Position numbers and translations under genes: made by a program. Below are positions 16,137 to 23,985 of a DNA stretch of 64,000 bases, one piece after another. The DNA is from Amphritea sp. (GTDB taxonomy: Bacteria > Pseudomonadota > Gammaproteobacteria > Pseudomonadales > Balneatricaceae), in NCBI RefSeq assembly GCF_016744155.1, contig NZ_JADGEW010000011.1:1-64000 (forward strand), given 5' to 3'. The notes beneath the pieces were generated by a model. It saw only the letters and a list, made by a program, of their open reading frames with translations, did not search any database and was not told the DNA's origin. Each line of letters opens with the position of its first letter. The stretch's first letter is position 1.

Positions 16137-17043
16137 ATTAAGAACACTAGCCCCCTGTTTATGTGTTGCTTTGAGTTCTGCTTTTCTGATGGCTTTAGGC
16201 TTATCGGCCTCCTATGCAGAGTCATTTGGAGGTTATGGGCAAGGTTCACTGTACCGTTCAAAAATCGCCATAAGCCCCGTGTCTTATGAAGATGCTCTCA
16301 ATTCGGCAAAGCGAGAAATTAAAAGCTTCTGTGCCGATAAAGGTGGTGAGTTTGTTATACGCGATGAACAATATGAAGCTTATGCGTCTGTGCTTAAGGG
16401 GCGAAAAAGCGCCAATGTGTACTATTGTTGCAGGACTGATTTGTATTGCGCGGAAGAAAAAGCCAAGCAGGAGGCATCTAAGCCAAAGCGTTATACCTAT
16501 ACACATAGGAAAATCATTGGCGGCCCAGAGGGGGTTTTCATAACTTCGGATTCGAGCGCTCAGGGAGGTGTGTTTTTAGATGAGATGTCTGAGGAAGCTC
16601 AGCAGCGATGCGGTTCTGAGGTGCTTAAGTATCGTGGTTCGACTAAGAGGAGAATAGAATATTACAAACAGCTCCTTAACATAGAGATTACTGTCGAGCA
16701 GCATGCGCGAGTTAAGTCTAGTGCTTCAAATGTCTACTTTAATCATGCGAGCGTAAGTATTGACTACGAGTGCCCACGAAAAAACTCCCCTGTGAATACT
16801 CAATCTGCCATTCAGGAAGACGTCGATAAACAGGAATCCCTTGACTCGCCTGACCCAACTAAAAAACATGGCGTGACCGAGTTGAGCGATAAGTCATTTC
16901 AAACAGCCCGTGATAAAGCCGAGAAAAAAGCGGTTAAAAAATGCCTGAACTTGGGTGGTCCCACCGACATTGAAGCAAACAGCTTTAAGCCTTTTGGCTG
17001 GCGATATGGGGTCAAATTTTATTGGCGTTGTTTGTATGATTGA
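16126..17043 (+). CDS. Secreted/periplasmic protein of unknown function
   Basis: The 305-aa product starts with a signal peptide (hydrophobic core LCVALSSAFLMALGLSASYA, cleavage likely near residue 31). The mature part has several cysteine pairs, including a YYCC stretch and a final FYWRCLYD end, suggesting disulfide-bonded small modules. Two segments, near residues 53-83 and 270-305, look like repeats of one another (each an Ala/Lys-rich helix followed by C-x-GG). It overlaps the upstream membrane-protein gene by 11 bp. ATG at 16126 or 16129 may be used. Function unknown. Confidence 0.6.
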   Translation: MMLRLRTLAPCLCVALSSAFLMALGLSASYAESFGGYGQGSLYRSKIAISPVSYEDALNSAKREIKSFCADKGGEFVIRDEQYEAYASVLKGRKSANVYYCCRTDLYCAEEKAKQEASKPKRYTYTHRKIIGGPEGVFITSDSSAQGGVFLDEMSEEAQQRCGSEVLKYRGSTKRRIEYYKQLLNIEITVEQHARVKSSASNVYFNHASVSIDYECPRKNSPVNTQSAIQEDVDKQESLDSPDPTKKHGVTELSDKSFQTARDKAEKKAVKKCLNLGGPTDIEANSFKPFGWRYGVKFYWRCLYD

Positions 17044-17156
17044 GAGATACAGTTTGTAGTCTGTGAAAAATCAGGCATCACCCTAAAAAGGTAATCAAGC
17101 GCCTGAGTCGTGATAAATGGAAAGTACAACAGAACAGGCATGTACCGAATGATGTT

Positions 17157-17855
17157 ATGCGTTTAGATAAATTTATATGTAAAAGCACAGAGCTCTCTCT
17201 GACTGATGCGGTAGCGTTAATCGAAAATCGGCGCCTTGTTGTCAACGGTATTGTCGCCATTGAGGCGTTCTGCCAGGTACACAAAAACAGTGTTGTCACC
17301 CTTGATGGTGAAACATTAATACCCAGAAATTCGCGGTATTTTTTGCTGCACAAACCGACGGACATGATCTGCTCTAACATTGATGAGAAATACCCGTCGG
17401 TACTTAACCTTCTTGATGTCGATAGACTGTCTGAACTGCACATAGCAGGGCGCCTGGATGCGGATACGACGGGTCTTGTGCTGGTTACAGATGATGGGCA
17501 CTGGTCTTTTAATCTGACGTCGCCTAAGAATAGATGTCAGAAAGTATATAAAGTGCTGCTATCTCGACCAATATCGTCAGACGCGACGCAGCGTTTTCTG
17601 GAAGGCGTTCTGCTTCAAGGTGAAACAAAGCTCACGCTGCCTGCGACATTAGATATTATCGACCCTTATAATGTTTTGTTAACCCTGACAGAAGGTCGCT
17701 TTCATCAGGTAAAGCGTATGTTTGCTACCATCGGCAATAGAGTTAAATCACTGCATCGCCAGCAAATCTGCGACCTCGAACTGGATGTAGAGGTGGGCCA
17801 TTGGCGCAGCTTAACCCCGGCAGAAGTTGAAGGGCTTTCGGTTAACGATCAATAG
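17157..17855 (+). CDS. rsuA: 16S rRNA pseudouridine(516) synthase family protein (RsuA-like)
   Basis: The 232-aa protein has an N-terminal S4 RNA-binding domain (MRLDKFICKS, about residues 1-50) and a RluA/RsuA-type catalytic domain with motif II AGRLDADTTGLVLVT carrying the catalytic Asp, plus ITSP-like LTSPKNRCQKVYKV and EGRFHQVKRMF motifs. It matches E. coli RsuA along its length, which makes pseudouridine 516 in 16S rRNA. RsuA is usually chromosomal housekeeping, so its place inside a cassette-like block is notable; it may be a paralogue with a different target. The start codon sits within GTTATGCG. Confidence 0.85.
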   Translation: MRLDKFICKSTELSLTDAVALIENRRLVVNGIVAIEAFCQVHKNSVVTLDGETLIPRNSRYFLLHKPTDMICSNIDEKYPSVLNLLDVDRLSELHIAGRLDADTTGLVLVTDDGHWSFNLTSPKNRCQKVYKVLLSRPISSDATQRFLEGVLLQGETKLTLPATLDIIDPYNVLLTLTEGRFHQVKRMFATIGNRVKSLHRQQICDLELDVEVGHWRSLTPAEVEGLSVNDQ

Positions 17856-17940
17856 TATTAACGATCTATCGGCAAAAAAGTGGAAGAGATGTATCGAAAT
17901 ACAGCGATTGCAAAGTAGCTTGCATCTCTAACAAAACAAT

Positions 17941-17970
17941 CAACAAGCGCCAGTAAGCTGGCCCGTTATG
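17941..17970. repeat. Short attC-like palindrome
   Basis: AACAAGCGCCAG and CTGGCCCGTT pair around a TAAG loop with extrahelical bases, ending GTTATG 20 bp before the next start codon. It has attC-like AAC/GTT ends but at 30 bp is shorter than known attC sites. Confidence 0.25.
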
Positions 17971-17989
17971 AAAATGGAAGTAGTAAAGT

Positions 17990-18457
17990 ATGGAACATGA
18001 CTTTTTGACAATCGCCAGGGCGCTGCATGTGATTGCGGTTGTCTTCTGGATAGGTGGGGTTGCCTTTGTTACTACCGTTTTAATCCCAGCTATAAGAAGT
18101 TCTCAGTCGCCTGAGAATAGAATAAAAATCTTTGAGGCACTGGAAGGCAAGTTTAGCTTTCAAGCCAAGTTAACAACCCTGCTGACGGGGCTGACCGGCT
18201 TCTATATGTTATATGCCATGGATGCCTGGTCATCCATGCAATGGTGGGTTCATATCATGATTTTTATATGGGCTATATTTACGATGGTGTTGTTTGTATT
18301 GGAGCCACTGTTTTTACATCGATGGTTTCATCAGCAAGCTGAAAAAAACAATGAAAGAACTTTTCTAGTCCTGCAGGTAATGCACATCGTTTTGCTATCG
18401 ATTAGTTTAGTCGCCGTTTTCGGTGGGGTGGCCGGAGTGCACGGACTTTTTTATTAA
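17990..18457 (+). CDS. CopD-like four-helix membrane protein
   Basis: This 155-aa protein has four predicted membrane helices. Histidines fall within or near them (ALHVIAVVFWIGG in helix 1, WWVHIMIFIW in helix 3, VMHIVLLS in helix 4), which resembles the CopD/DUF2269-type membrane family. Such proteins are linked to copper handling or haem binding, but substrate evidence is absent here. It has its own spacing from neighbours (134 bp upstream, 61 bp downstream), consistent with a single-gene unit. Confidence 0.65.
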   Translation: MEHDFLTIARALHVIAVVFWIGGVAFVTTVLIPAIRSSQSPENRIKIFEALEGKFSFQAKLTTLLTGLTGFYMLYAMDAWSSMQWWVHIMIFIWAIFTMVLFVLEPLFLHRWFHQQAEKNNERTFLVLQVMHIVLLSISLVAVFGGVAGVHGLFY

Positions 18458-18467
18458 GCTAAGGCTA

Positions 18468-18512
18468 CTAACAAACGACACTGATGAGAGGCAAAAATTT
18501 CTAAGAGGTTAG
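18468..18512. repeat. Weak cassette-boundary-like repeat
   Basis: CTAAC (18468-18472) and GTTAG (18508-18512) bracket 45 bp just before the SnoaL-like gene. Internal pairing is poor, so this could be chance. Confidence 0.15.
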
Positions 18513-18518
18513 AGCGTA

Positions 18519-18857
18519 GTGCAAGAATTGATAGATGATTTTATTGAAATGAACCAAGCGGGTCTCGTCTTAGAGCTGTGTGAAAAGCATTACGATGAGA
18601 ATGTCGTTATGCTCAATAATGGCACTGTGTTCGCTGAGTCAATGCGCGAGGCGTATGACAAGCAAAAAGGTTTTGTTAGCAAAATTGTAGAATTTGATGT
18701 GAAGTTGGTTTCAAAGGTAATTAGCGGTGATACATCTGAACTGGTTTTTCATTACAAAATGACAGGGGCTGATGCCCAGGTAATGGAGTTTACCGGAAAG
18801 CATGTTCAAACATGGAAGAACAACAAAATAGTGAGAGAAGAGTATTTCTCAATCTAA
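18519..18857 (+). CDS. SnoaL-like / NTF2-fold protein
   Basis: The 112-aa product reads as an NTF2-like alpha+beta cone. An N-terminal helix (IDDFIEMNQAGLVLELCEKHY) is followed by YDENVVMLNNG and alternating strands ending in EFTGKHVQTWKNNKIVREEYF, the pattern of SnoaL-like and ketosteroid-isomerase-like proteins. The substrate is unknown. The start is GTG at 18519. The family is a frequent cargo of gene cassettes. Just after the stop lies the clearest attC-like repeat (18863-18952). Confidence 0.7.
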   Translation: MQELIDDFIEMNQAGLVLELCEKHYDENVVMLNNGTVFAESMREAYDKQKGFVSKIVEFDVKLVSKVISGDTSELVFHYKMTGADAQVMEFTGKHVQTWKNNKIVREEYFSI

Positions 18858-18862
18858 AAAAA

Positions 18863-18952
18863 CATAACAGGTTACCCAAGTTAAGTGGCCGAGGGCAAAG
18901 TTCATGCCTCCACTGAACTGCCAGACAGCGGGTCGTTTAGTAAGCTGTTATG
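18863..18952. repeat. attC-like imperfect inverted repeat 4
   Basis: The outer 8-bp arms CATAACAG (18863-18870) and CTGTTATG (18945-18952) are perfectly complementary. Inside, AGTTAAGTGG (18879-18888) pairs with CCACTGAACT (18910-18919) at nine of ten positions, and GAGGGCA pairs with TGCCTC with one bulge. The 90-bp size and nested architecture suit an attC site. Confidence 0.5.
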
Positions 18953-18974
18953 GGGATCTTAAGGAGATTGGACG

Positions 18975-19349
18975 TTGAGTAATATTGAATACCTGAAAAT
19001 CTTTGCAGATGAGGAAGGCTGCTCTCACTTCGAAACCAAAACAGTCGATTTAGCGGCGATAAATTATGCACCGCCGGCGCCATCTCTCAACGCGTCAGTT
19101 ATGGAATCAGCAGACAACTCTGTTTTTCTCGAACTTCCTATTGGATGGTTTGGTGACTGGCATCCCACACCCGTACGGCAGTGGCTGATATTAATGACAG
19201 GCACCTGTGAATTCGAAGTAGGTGATGGGGAGAAGGCCATTCGTAAAGCGGGTGACATTATCATGCTGGATGATTTAACGGGGAATGGTCACCAAGCCAA
19301 AGTGCTAGGTGACGAACCGGTACGCATAACAGCAATACATTTTTCATGA
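18975..19349 (+). CDS. Cupin-domain protein
   Basis: This 124-aa single-domain cupin has a barrel visible from about residue 70 (RQWLILMTGTCEFEVGDG, then RKAGDIIMLDDLTGNGHQ). The first cupin motif lacks the usual HxH pair, so metal binding is doubtful. The TTG at 18975 is chosen because AAGGAGA lies about nine bases upstream. Its function is unknown. It is the last plus-strand gene of the cassette-like block and is convergent with a TrmK-like gene. Confidence 0.7.
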   Translation: MSNIEYLKIFADEEGCSHFETKTVDLAAINYAPPAPSLNASVMESADNSVFLELPIGWFGDWHPTPVRQWLILMTGTCEFEVGDGEKAIRKAGDIIMLDDLTGNGHQAKVLGDEPVRITAIHFS

Positions 19350-19377
19350 TGAATGGTTGAGAGGTCGTTCCCAAAAA

Positions 19378-20109
19378 TTAAAGCGTTATCGCACGATAAG
19401 CCTCAATAATATGTTCCACGTTAGCGTTGTTGCCTTGCTGAATCCGGTTGTAGTGATTGAGTTTCCTATTCAGATAGGTCTCAACGACAAGGCTTTGTTC
19501 GACTGAAGCCGATTGCCATATTCTGTGTCCAACAGGGCTGATTAGGGCGCTTTCGTTTGTTTCTGATGAAACCAGAATAACTTCGTAGAAATGTTGCTTC
19601 TCTTCAATAAGGGTTTCATCTTTCAAACTGAAATTAAGGTCGATCAGTTTCTGGCGCAAGGTAAACTGGTGATGCACCGGGCAGAGCAGGAAATCAATAT
19701 TCAGCTTGGGGTGTTTCTGGTGAAGGGCTTCAATAAACTGGATGATTAAATCACCCCCCACCCCGGCAATGATGATCAGCTGTTTTCCTGCATATTGTTC
19801 TAACGGCAACTTAGCGACATCGAGACAGTGGGTCTTCCAGCTCGATGCTGAGTCTGAGTAAAGTCGTTGCAGTCTGCTGTCTAGCTCAGCGATCAGTTCA
19901 GGCACAATATCAACGAAATGGATCTGACTGGCGGATTGTCGGGACAGCAGGGCGGTACCCAGAAATCCATGGTCACAACAGCAATCCCAGATATGGGTAT
20001 AGTCTGATGCCACCATCTGTTCAATCTGCTGTAATCGTTTACTGAGCTTCAAGGACGGGCCTGGGTGAGGGTTAGTAATGGGAGGCAGGCGTAATAAATT
20101 GTTTTTCAT
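19378..20109 (-). CDS. tRNA (adenine-N1)-methyltransferase, TrmK-like
   Basis: The 243-aa protein is a class I SAM methyltransferase of the COG2384/TrmK type. It has motif I IWDCCCDHGFLGTALL, an acidic residue in strand 2 (IHFVDIVPEL), a central IIIAGVGGDLIIQFIEAL, and a LLCPVHHQFTLRQKL segment typical of the family. TrmK methylates N1 of A22 in tRNA in Gram-positive bacteria; proteobacterial members are less well characterised, so target A22 is inferred. It is followed upstream by pheA on the same strand with 28 bp between. Confidence 0.72.
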   Translation of the reverse strand: MKNNLLRLPPITNPHPGPSLKLSKRLQQIEQMVASDYTHIWDCCCDHGFLGTALLSRQSASQIHFVDIVPELIAELDSRLQRLYSDSASSWKTHCLDVAKLPLEQYAGKQLIIIAGVGGDLIIQFIEALHQKHPKLNIDFLLCPVHHQFTLRQKLIDLNFSLKDETLIEEKQHFYEVILVSSETNESALISPVGHRIWQSASVEQSLVVETYLNRKLNHYNRIQQGNNANVEHIIEAYRAITL

Positions 20110-20137
20110 TACGCCTTTAAGCTATTACTCAAATCGA

Positions 20138-21004
20138 TTATTCAGGCAGTGGCCTGTTCTGAGCGCGGAATTCATGGGCTTTATAGGTGCCCAGGTTACG
20201 CATCTCTTTGGTAAAAAATTCCAGTTCTTTTAGTGCGTACTGCATCATCCGGTCATTGGGGTGGCCTTCGACGTCCAGGTGAAAACTAGCTCCTTTAGTG
20301 AGACCGTTACCCATATAACTTTCCAGTTTGACCATATTGATACCGTTCGTTGAAAAACCGCCCATCGCTTTATAGAGCGCAGCCGGAATGTTACGCACGG
20401 TAAACATTAGTGAGGTGATATAGGGGGTATCTGCTTCGTACTCAGGAATACCCTGTTCACTGGAAAGAATGAGAAAGCGGGTGGTGTTGCCGGTGACGTC
20501 CTGGAAATTTTCCTGGAGCACTTCAAGATCATAAAGCTCAGCTGCCAGACTTGAGGCGATAGCTCCGTGGGTCAGGCTTGGGTTCTGCGCTAATTCAGAG
20601 GCCGACCCTGCTGTATCAAAGGCGGCAATCGGTTCTATGCCTAATAGTTTAATCTTTCCATCACACTGGGCCAGCGCTTGAGGGTGTGAAGAGACAGTCT
20701 TCAGTTGCTCAATTGAGCTGCCTTTTATACCCAGCAAACAGTGGCTTACCGGTTCAAAATGCTCGCCGATAATGTGTAGCTGGCTTTTAGGCATCAGGCG
20801 GTAGATCTCTTCTACCCGTCCGGCGGTGGAGTTTTCTAACGGAATCATCGCCAGTTTGGCTTTGCCTTGATCCACCATAAACATCGCTTCTACAAAGGTT
20901 TCACAGGCAAACGCCTCCATCTCCGGGAAAACCCGACGACAGGAAAGATGTGAATAAGCGCCTTCGACGCCTTGAAAAGCGATGATGTTCGGTGCAGCAG
21001 ACAT
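20138..21004 (-). CDS. pheA: Prephenate dehydratase (monofunctional)
   Basis: This 288-aa cytosolic enzyme converts prephenate to phenylpyruvate in phenylalanine synthesis. The catalytic domain spans about residues 6-185, with PLENSTAGRVEEIYRL and the NTTRFLILS motif containing the catalytic Thr-Arg-Phe. A C-terminal ACT domain (about 198-275, SLMFTVRNIPAALYKAMGGF and ESYMG) would bind phenylalanine for feedback control. There is no chorismate mutase domain, unlike the usual gammaproteobacterial P-protein; the sequence style resembles alphaproteobacterial monofunctional enzymes. It may coexist with a bifunctional PheA elsewhere. Confidence 0.9.
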   Translation of the reverse strand: MSAAPNIIAFQGVEGAYSHLSCRRVFPEMEAFACETFVEAMFMVDQGKAKLAMIPLENSTAGRVEEIYRLMPKSQLHIIGEHFEPVSHCLLGIKGSSIEQLKTVSSHPQALAQCDGKIKLLGIEPIAAFDTAGSASELAQNPSLTHGAIASSLAAELYDLEVLQENFQDVTGNTTRFLILSSEQGIPEYEADTPYITSLMFTVRNIPAALYKAMGGFSTNGINMVKLESYMGNGLTKGASFHLDVEGHPNDRMMQYALKELEFFTKEMRNLGTYKAHEFRAQNRPLPE

Positions 21005-21121
21005 GATGGTTCCGGTTGTAAAAAATTTAGCCTAGATTATGTCATAGTTTCTTAATTATGGAGTGTTGAAGGCCTTTTTTTTCGCTAATATTGCCGCATA
21101 TTTCAGATGCAGAGTAGAAAG

Positions 21122-21859
21122 ATGACCCCGGAACGTACAGCTAGACTGATCCAGACCCTTAACCGGCGGCAGCCAGATTTGACGCTGATTACCGATCAGG
21201 TCCATAAAGCCGGAAATATCGCTGCGATGATACGCACCTGTGATGCGGTCGGTATTACCCAGTTGAATACGGTTACCCCTAGGGAGGGCTATGCATTGAG
21301 TGGCACGAGCCGGGGTAGTGATCGCTGGGTGAGTAGTCGCAACCATGACACTTGCGAGGCAGCGATTGCCACCGTTAAAGCCCGGGGGATGAAGGTCTAT
21401 GCGGCACACTTTTCTGATCGGGCTATCGATTACCGGGATGTTGATTATACGGTCCCTTGTGCACTGTTAATGGGAGCCGAAAAGTTTGGCGTCAGTGATA
21501 AAGGCGCGGATTTAGCAGATGAGCATATTCTGATTCCGATGATGGGGATGGTGGGCTCTTTGAATGTCTCGACAGCGGCGGGAATTATTCTGGTAGAGGC
21601 GCAGAATCAACGGTTGAAGGCGGGCATGTATGAGCAGTCCAGGCTTGACCCCTTGGAATATACAGATACTCTGTTTGAATGGAGCTTTCCAGACCTGGCC
21701 GATTTCTGTCATAAAAAGGGCCTGGAGTATCCTCCGCTGGATGACCTGCTGGCGCTGGTCGATGCACCAGCCTGGTATCAGGCAGTGCGTGAAGGATCTG
21801 CTCCCCAGCGACAATGGGTACTTGCTAATAGCGAGCTAACTGTCGAAACTGAAGCTTGA
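21122..21859 (+). CDS. trmH: tRNA (guanosine(18)-2'-O)-methyltransferase
   Basis: This SPOUT-class 2'-O-methyltransferase is close to E. coli TrmH along its length. It has motif 1 QVHKAGNIAAMIRTCDAVG, motif 2 LLMGAEKFGVSD and motif 3 IPMMGMVGSLNVSTAAGI, which together form the knotted SAM site. It methylates the ribose of G18 in the D-loop of tRNAs. I chose ATG at 21122 because it aligns with the E. coli N terminus; the ATG at 21107 gives five more residues. The gene is divergent from pheA. Confidence 0.9.
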   Translation: MTPERTARLIQTLNRRQPDLTLITDQVHKAGNIAAMIRTCDAVGITQLNTVTPREGYALSGTSRGSDRWVSSRNHDTCEAAIATVKARGMKVYAAHFSDRAIDYRDVDYTVPCALLMGAEKFGVSDKGADLADEHILIPMMGMVGSLNVSTAAGIILVEAQNQRLKAGMYEQSRLDPLEYTDTLFEWSFPDLADFCHKKGLEYPPLDDLLALVDAPAWYQAVREGSAPQRQWVLANSELTVETEA

Positions 21860-21897
21860 TACCGGTAGACGATACGTCCCACAGCAGGAGTGACTGA

Positions 21898-23985
21898 GTG
21901 CAGTTTCCGCGCTTTATCCCATTAGCACTACTGATGCTGGTGTTGTCGATTATTGGCACAACGCTGGTAACTCAGTTTGTCCGCGATTGGGCGCTTACTG
22001 AGCTCAAAGAGCGTGGCGAAAATCAGCTGTTGAGTATTATCAGTCAGACCCGTTCAGAACTTGCTGAATACCAGTATCTGCCGTTTTTAGTTTCCCAGAG
22101 CAATGATGTTGCTGAACTGCTGCGTGTTCCTTCTCCCGACAACATCGCCCGAGTAAGTCGTTATCTCGAACAAACTAATCTGGTCGCCGGAACCACTGCG
22201 CTGTTTGTATTGGATACGCAGGGAAATACCCGGGCGTTCAGTCATTGGCGGGCACAACAGAACTTTTACAAGGTGAGTCATCGCAACCAGGGCTACTTTC
22301 TTCAGGCGTTGGAGGGGCAGCAAGGCATACAAGTGACGCTGCCCACCCCTCAACGTGAAGGTGCTATATACCTTTCAGCACCAGTTTATGTACTGAGTCG
22401 TTTGCGAGGCGTAGCAACTGTAAGGCTTGATCTGGGTCTGCTACAGGCGGGGTTGGATCAAACTGGGCAATATCTGTTTAGTAAAAAAGGCCAGATACTG
22501 ATGGCCAGTAAACGTTTTCAGACGGCGACTGAGTTACAGGACATTGTTAAGGCGGAGCGAACCACACAGCTTTATGATGGCTCTGAAATTCAGCAGGTCG
22601 AGTTAGCGCAGGGTGGTCGGGCACTCCTGCAGGCCGTGATTCTGGATGATCTGGGCTGGCAAGTTTCAGTCTTGAATGATCTCGGTGAAGTTGTGCGGGC
22701 CCAGCGTAACGCTACCCTGTTTGCCATCGCGTTGTGCATCGTAATCTCGTTGCTGGTTTTCCTCTTAAGGGAGCGTCAGCTTAAGCATATCTCCCGAAGA
22801 GAGACACAGCAGGCGCTAGAGCGAAGTGAAGCGCGGCAAAGGGATATTATTAATACCGCGCAAGTCGGGATGATCACCTTGGATAACCAGGGACAGGTTC
22901 TGTTTATTAACCCGATGGCGATGCAGCAGTTCAGTGAATCGATGCAACGTATTCAGGGCGCTCATATCGATCAACTGATCGCTCCCGAAATGCTGCAGGG
23001 AGTACTGAAGAAAACGCTGTCACGCCTGGGTAGCAAAGGTTTTGCACCCTTAATCGCGATGGAAACTGTAGGTAAACGTTCTGATAGCAGCCACTTCCCG
23101 ATGTTGTTTTCAATTAAGCAGATGAAGCGGGAAGCCTCCGCTAACTATCTGGTTACCGTAATTGATATTACCCCACGTAAACGCCTGGAGCGGGCTCTTC
23201 AGGAAGCAAACGACCAGCTTGAGCATAAAGTACATGAACGTACTCAGGCATTGAAAGAAGCTCAGGATGAATTGGTACAAGCGGAGAAAATGGCCGCGTT
23301 GGGACGGATGTCTTCTGCGGTGGTTCATGAACTGAATCAACCACTAACCGCATTGAGAACCTATATTGCTATCTGTCGTAAACTGATTGAACAAAACCAA
23401 ACAGCGCAGTTAGAAAATAATCTTGAGTTGATCAACGACCTGATAAGTCGAATGGCAATTCTGACCCGACAATTAAAAACTTTTGCCTATCAGAAGCCCC
23501 AGCACATGGCACCGGTAGACCCACTGCTGGTGTTGGATCAGGTGTTGAGTTTACTGAAGGGGCGGCTGGAACAGCAACAGATTGAGCTGGTTTACCTCCG
23601 CCCTGAACTGAACCTGCAAGTCAGTGGCGACAGTGCCCGCCTGGAACAGATTTTTCTTAACCTGGTAACCAATGCCTGTGATGCTTTGTCTGAGACAGAG
23701 GTCGCGCGGATGGAAGTTCAAGTAGATCATAACAAAGAGCGGGTGGAAATCCGTGTGATCGATAATGGCAGCGGAATCGACGAGCAGAGTCTGAGTCATA
23801 TATTTGAGCCCTTTTTTACCACTAAGGATATTGGTGAAGGCTTGGGCCTGGGGTTATCGATTATCCGCTCTATCGTTCGAGATCTGCAGGGGGATATCAG
23901 GGTCGATAGCCGGGCTGATAGCCGAAATGGCTACACCTGCTTTACCGTTACTTTACCGCTTATAAGACAGGCCGGAGAATCATAA
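21898..23985 (+). CDS. DctB-like sensor histidine kinase
   Basis: The 695-aa protein has two membrane helices (about 6-26 and 275-293) bracketing a double-PDC/Cache-type periplasmic sensor. A PAS domain (about 315-430), a coiled coil (KRLERALQEANDQLEHKVHE) and a kinase core with H-box SSAVVHELNQPLTALRTY and ATP-binding boxes follow. DctB-type kinases sense C4-dicarboxylates or related anions. The GTG start has AGGAG upstream. The stop codon overlaps the start of the partner regulator by one base (TAATG). A TAXI TRAP transporter follows, so this pair probably controls its uptake substrate. Confidence 0.92.
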   Translation: MQFPRFIPLALLMLVLSIIGTTLVTQFVRDWALTELKERGENQLLSIISQTRSELAEYQYLPFLVSQSNDVAELLRVPSPDNIARVSRYLEQTNLVAGTTALFVLDTQGNTRAFSHWRAQQNFYKVSHRNQGYFLQALEGQQGIQVTLPTPQREGAIYLSAPVYVLSRLRGVATVRLDLGLLQAGLDQTGQYLFSKKGQILMASKRFQTATELQDIVKAERTTQLYDGSEIQQVELAQGGRALLQAVILDDLGWQVSVLNDLGEVVRAQRNATLFAIALCIVISLLVFLLRERQLKHISRRETQQALERSEARQRDIINTAQVGMITLDNQGQVLFINPMAMQQFSESMQRIQGAHIDQLIAPEMLQGVLKKTLSRLGSKGFAPLIAMETVGKRSDSSHFPMLFSIKQMKREASANYLVTVIDITPRKRLERALQEANDQLEHKVHERTQALKEAQDELVQAEKMAALGRMSSAVVHELNQPLTALRTYIAICRKLIEQNQTAQLENNLELINDLISRMAILTRQLKTFAYQKPQHMAPVDPLLVLDQVLSLLKGRLEQQQIELVYLRPELNLQVSGDSARLEQIFLNLVTNACDALSETEVARMEVQVDHNKERVEIRVIDNGSGIDEQSLSHIFEPFFTTKDIGEGLGLGLSIIRSIVRDLQGDIRVDSRADSRNGYTCFTVTLPLIRQAGES

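Larger units (their letters stand above)
12697..19350 (+). mobile_element. Candidate gene-cassette array (integron-type, no integrase in window)
   Basis: Ten genes, all on the plus strand and mostly short, unrelated in function and lacking obvious promoters, lie between conserved chromosomal genes. Several are separated by imperfect palindromes whose outer ends carry AAC and GTT cores, as in attC recombination sites. The best are 12697-12837, 13438-13519, 14702-14767 and 18863-18952. No tyrosine integrase (IntI) was found in the window, so this would be an integrase-less cluster. The block also looks more AT-rich than its flanks by eye. The whole interpretation is inference from site structure and gene content. 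Confidence 0.42.
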
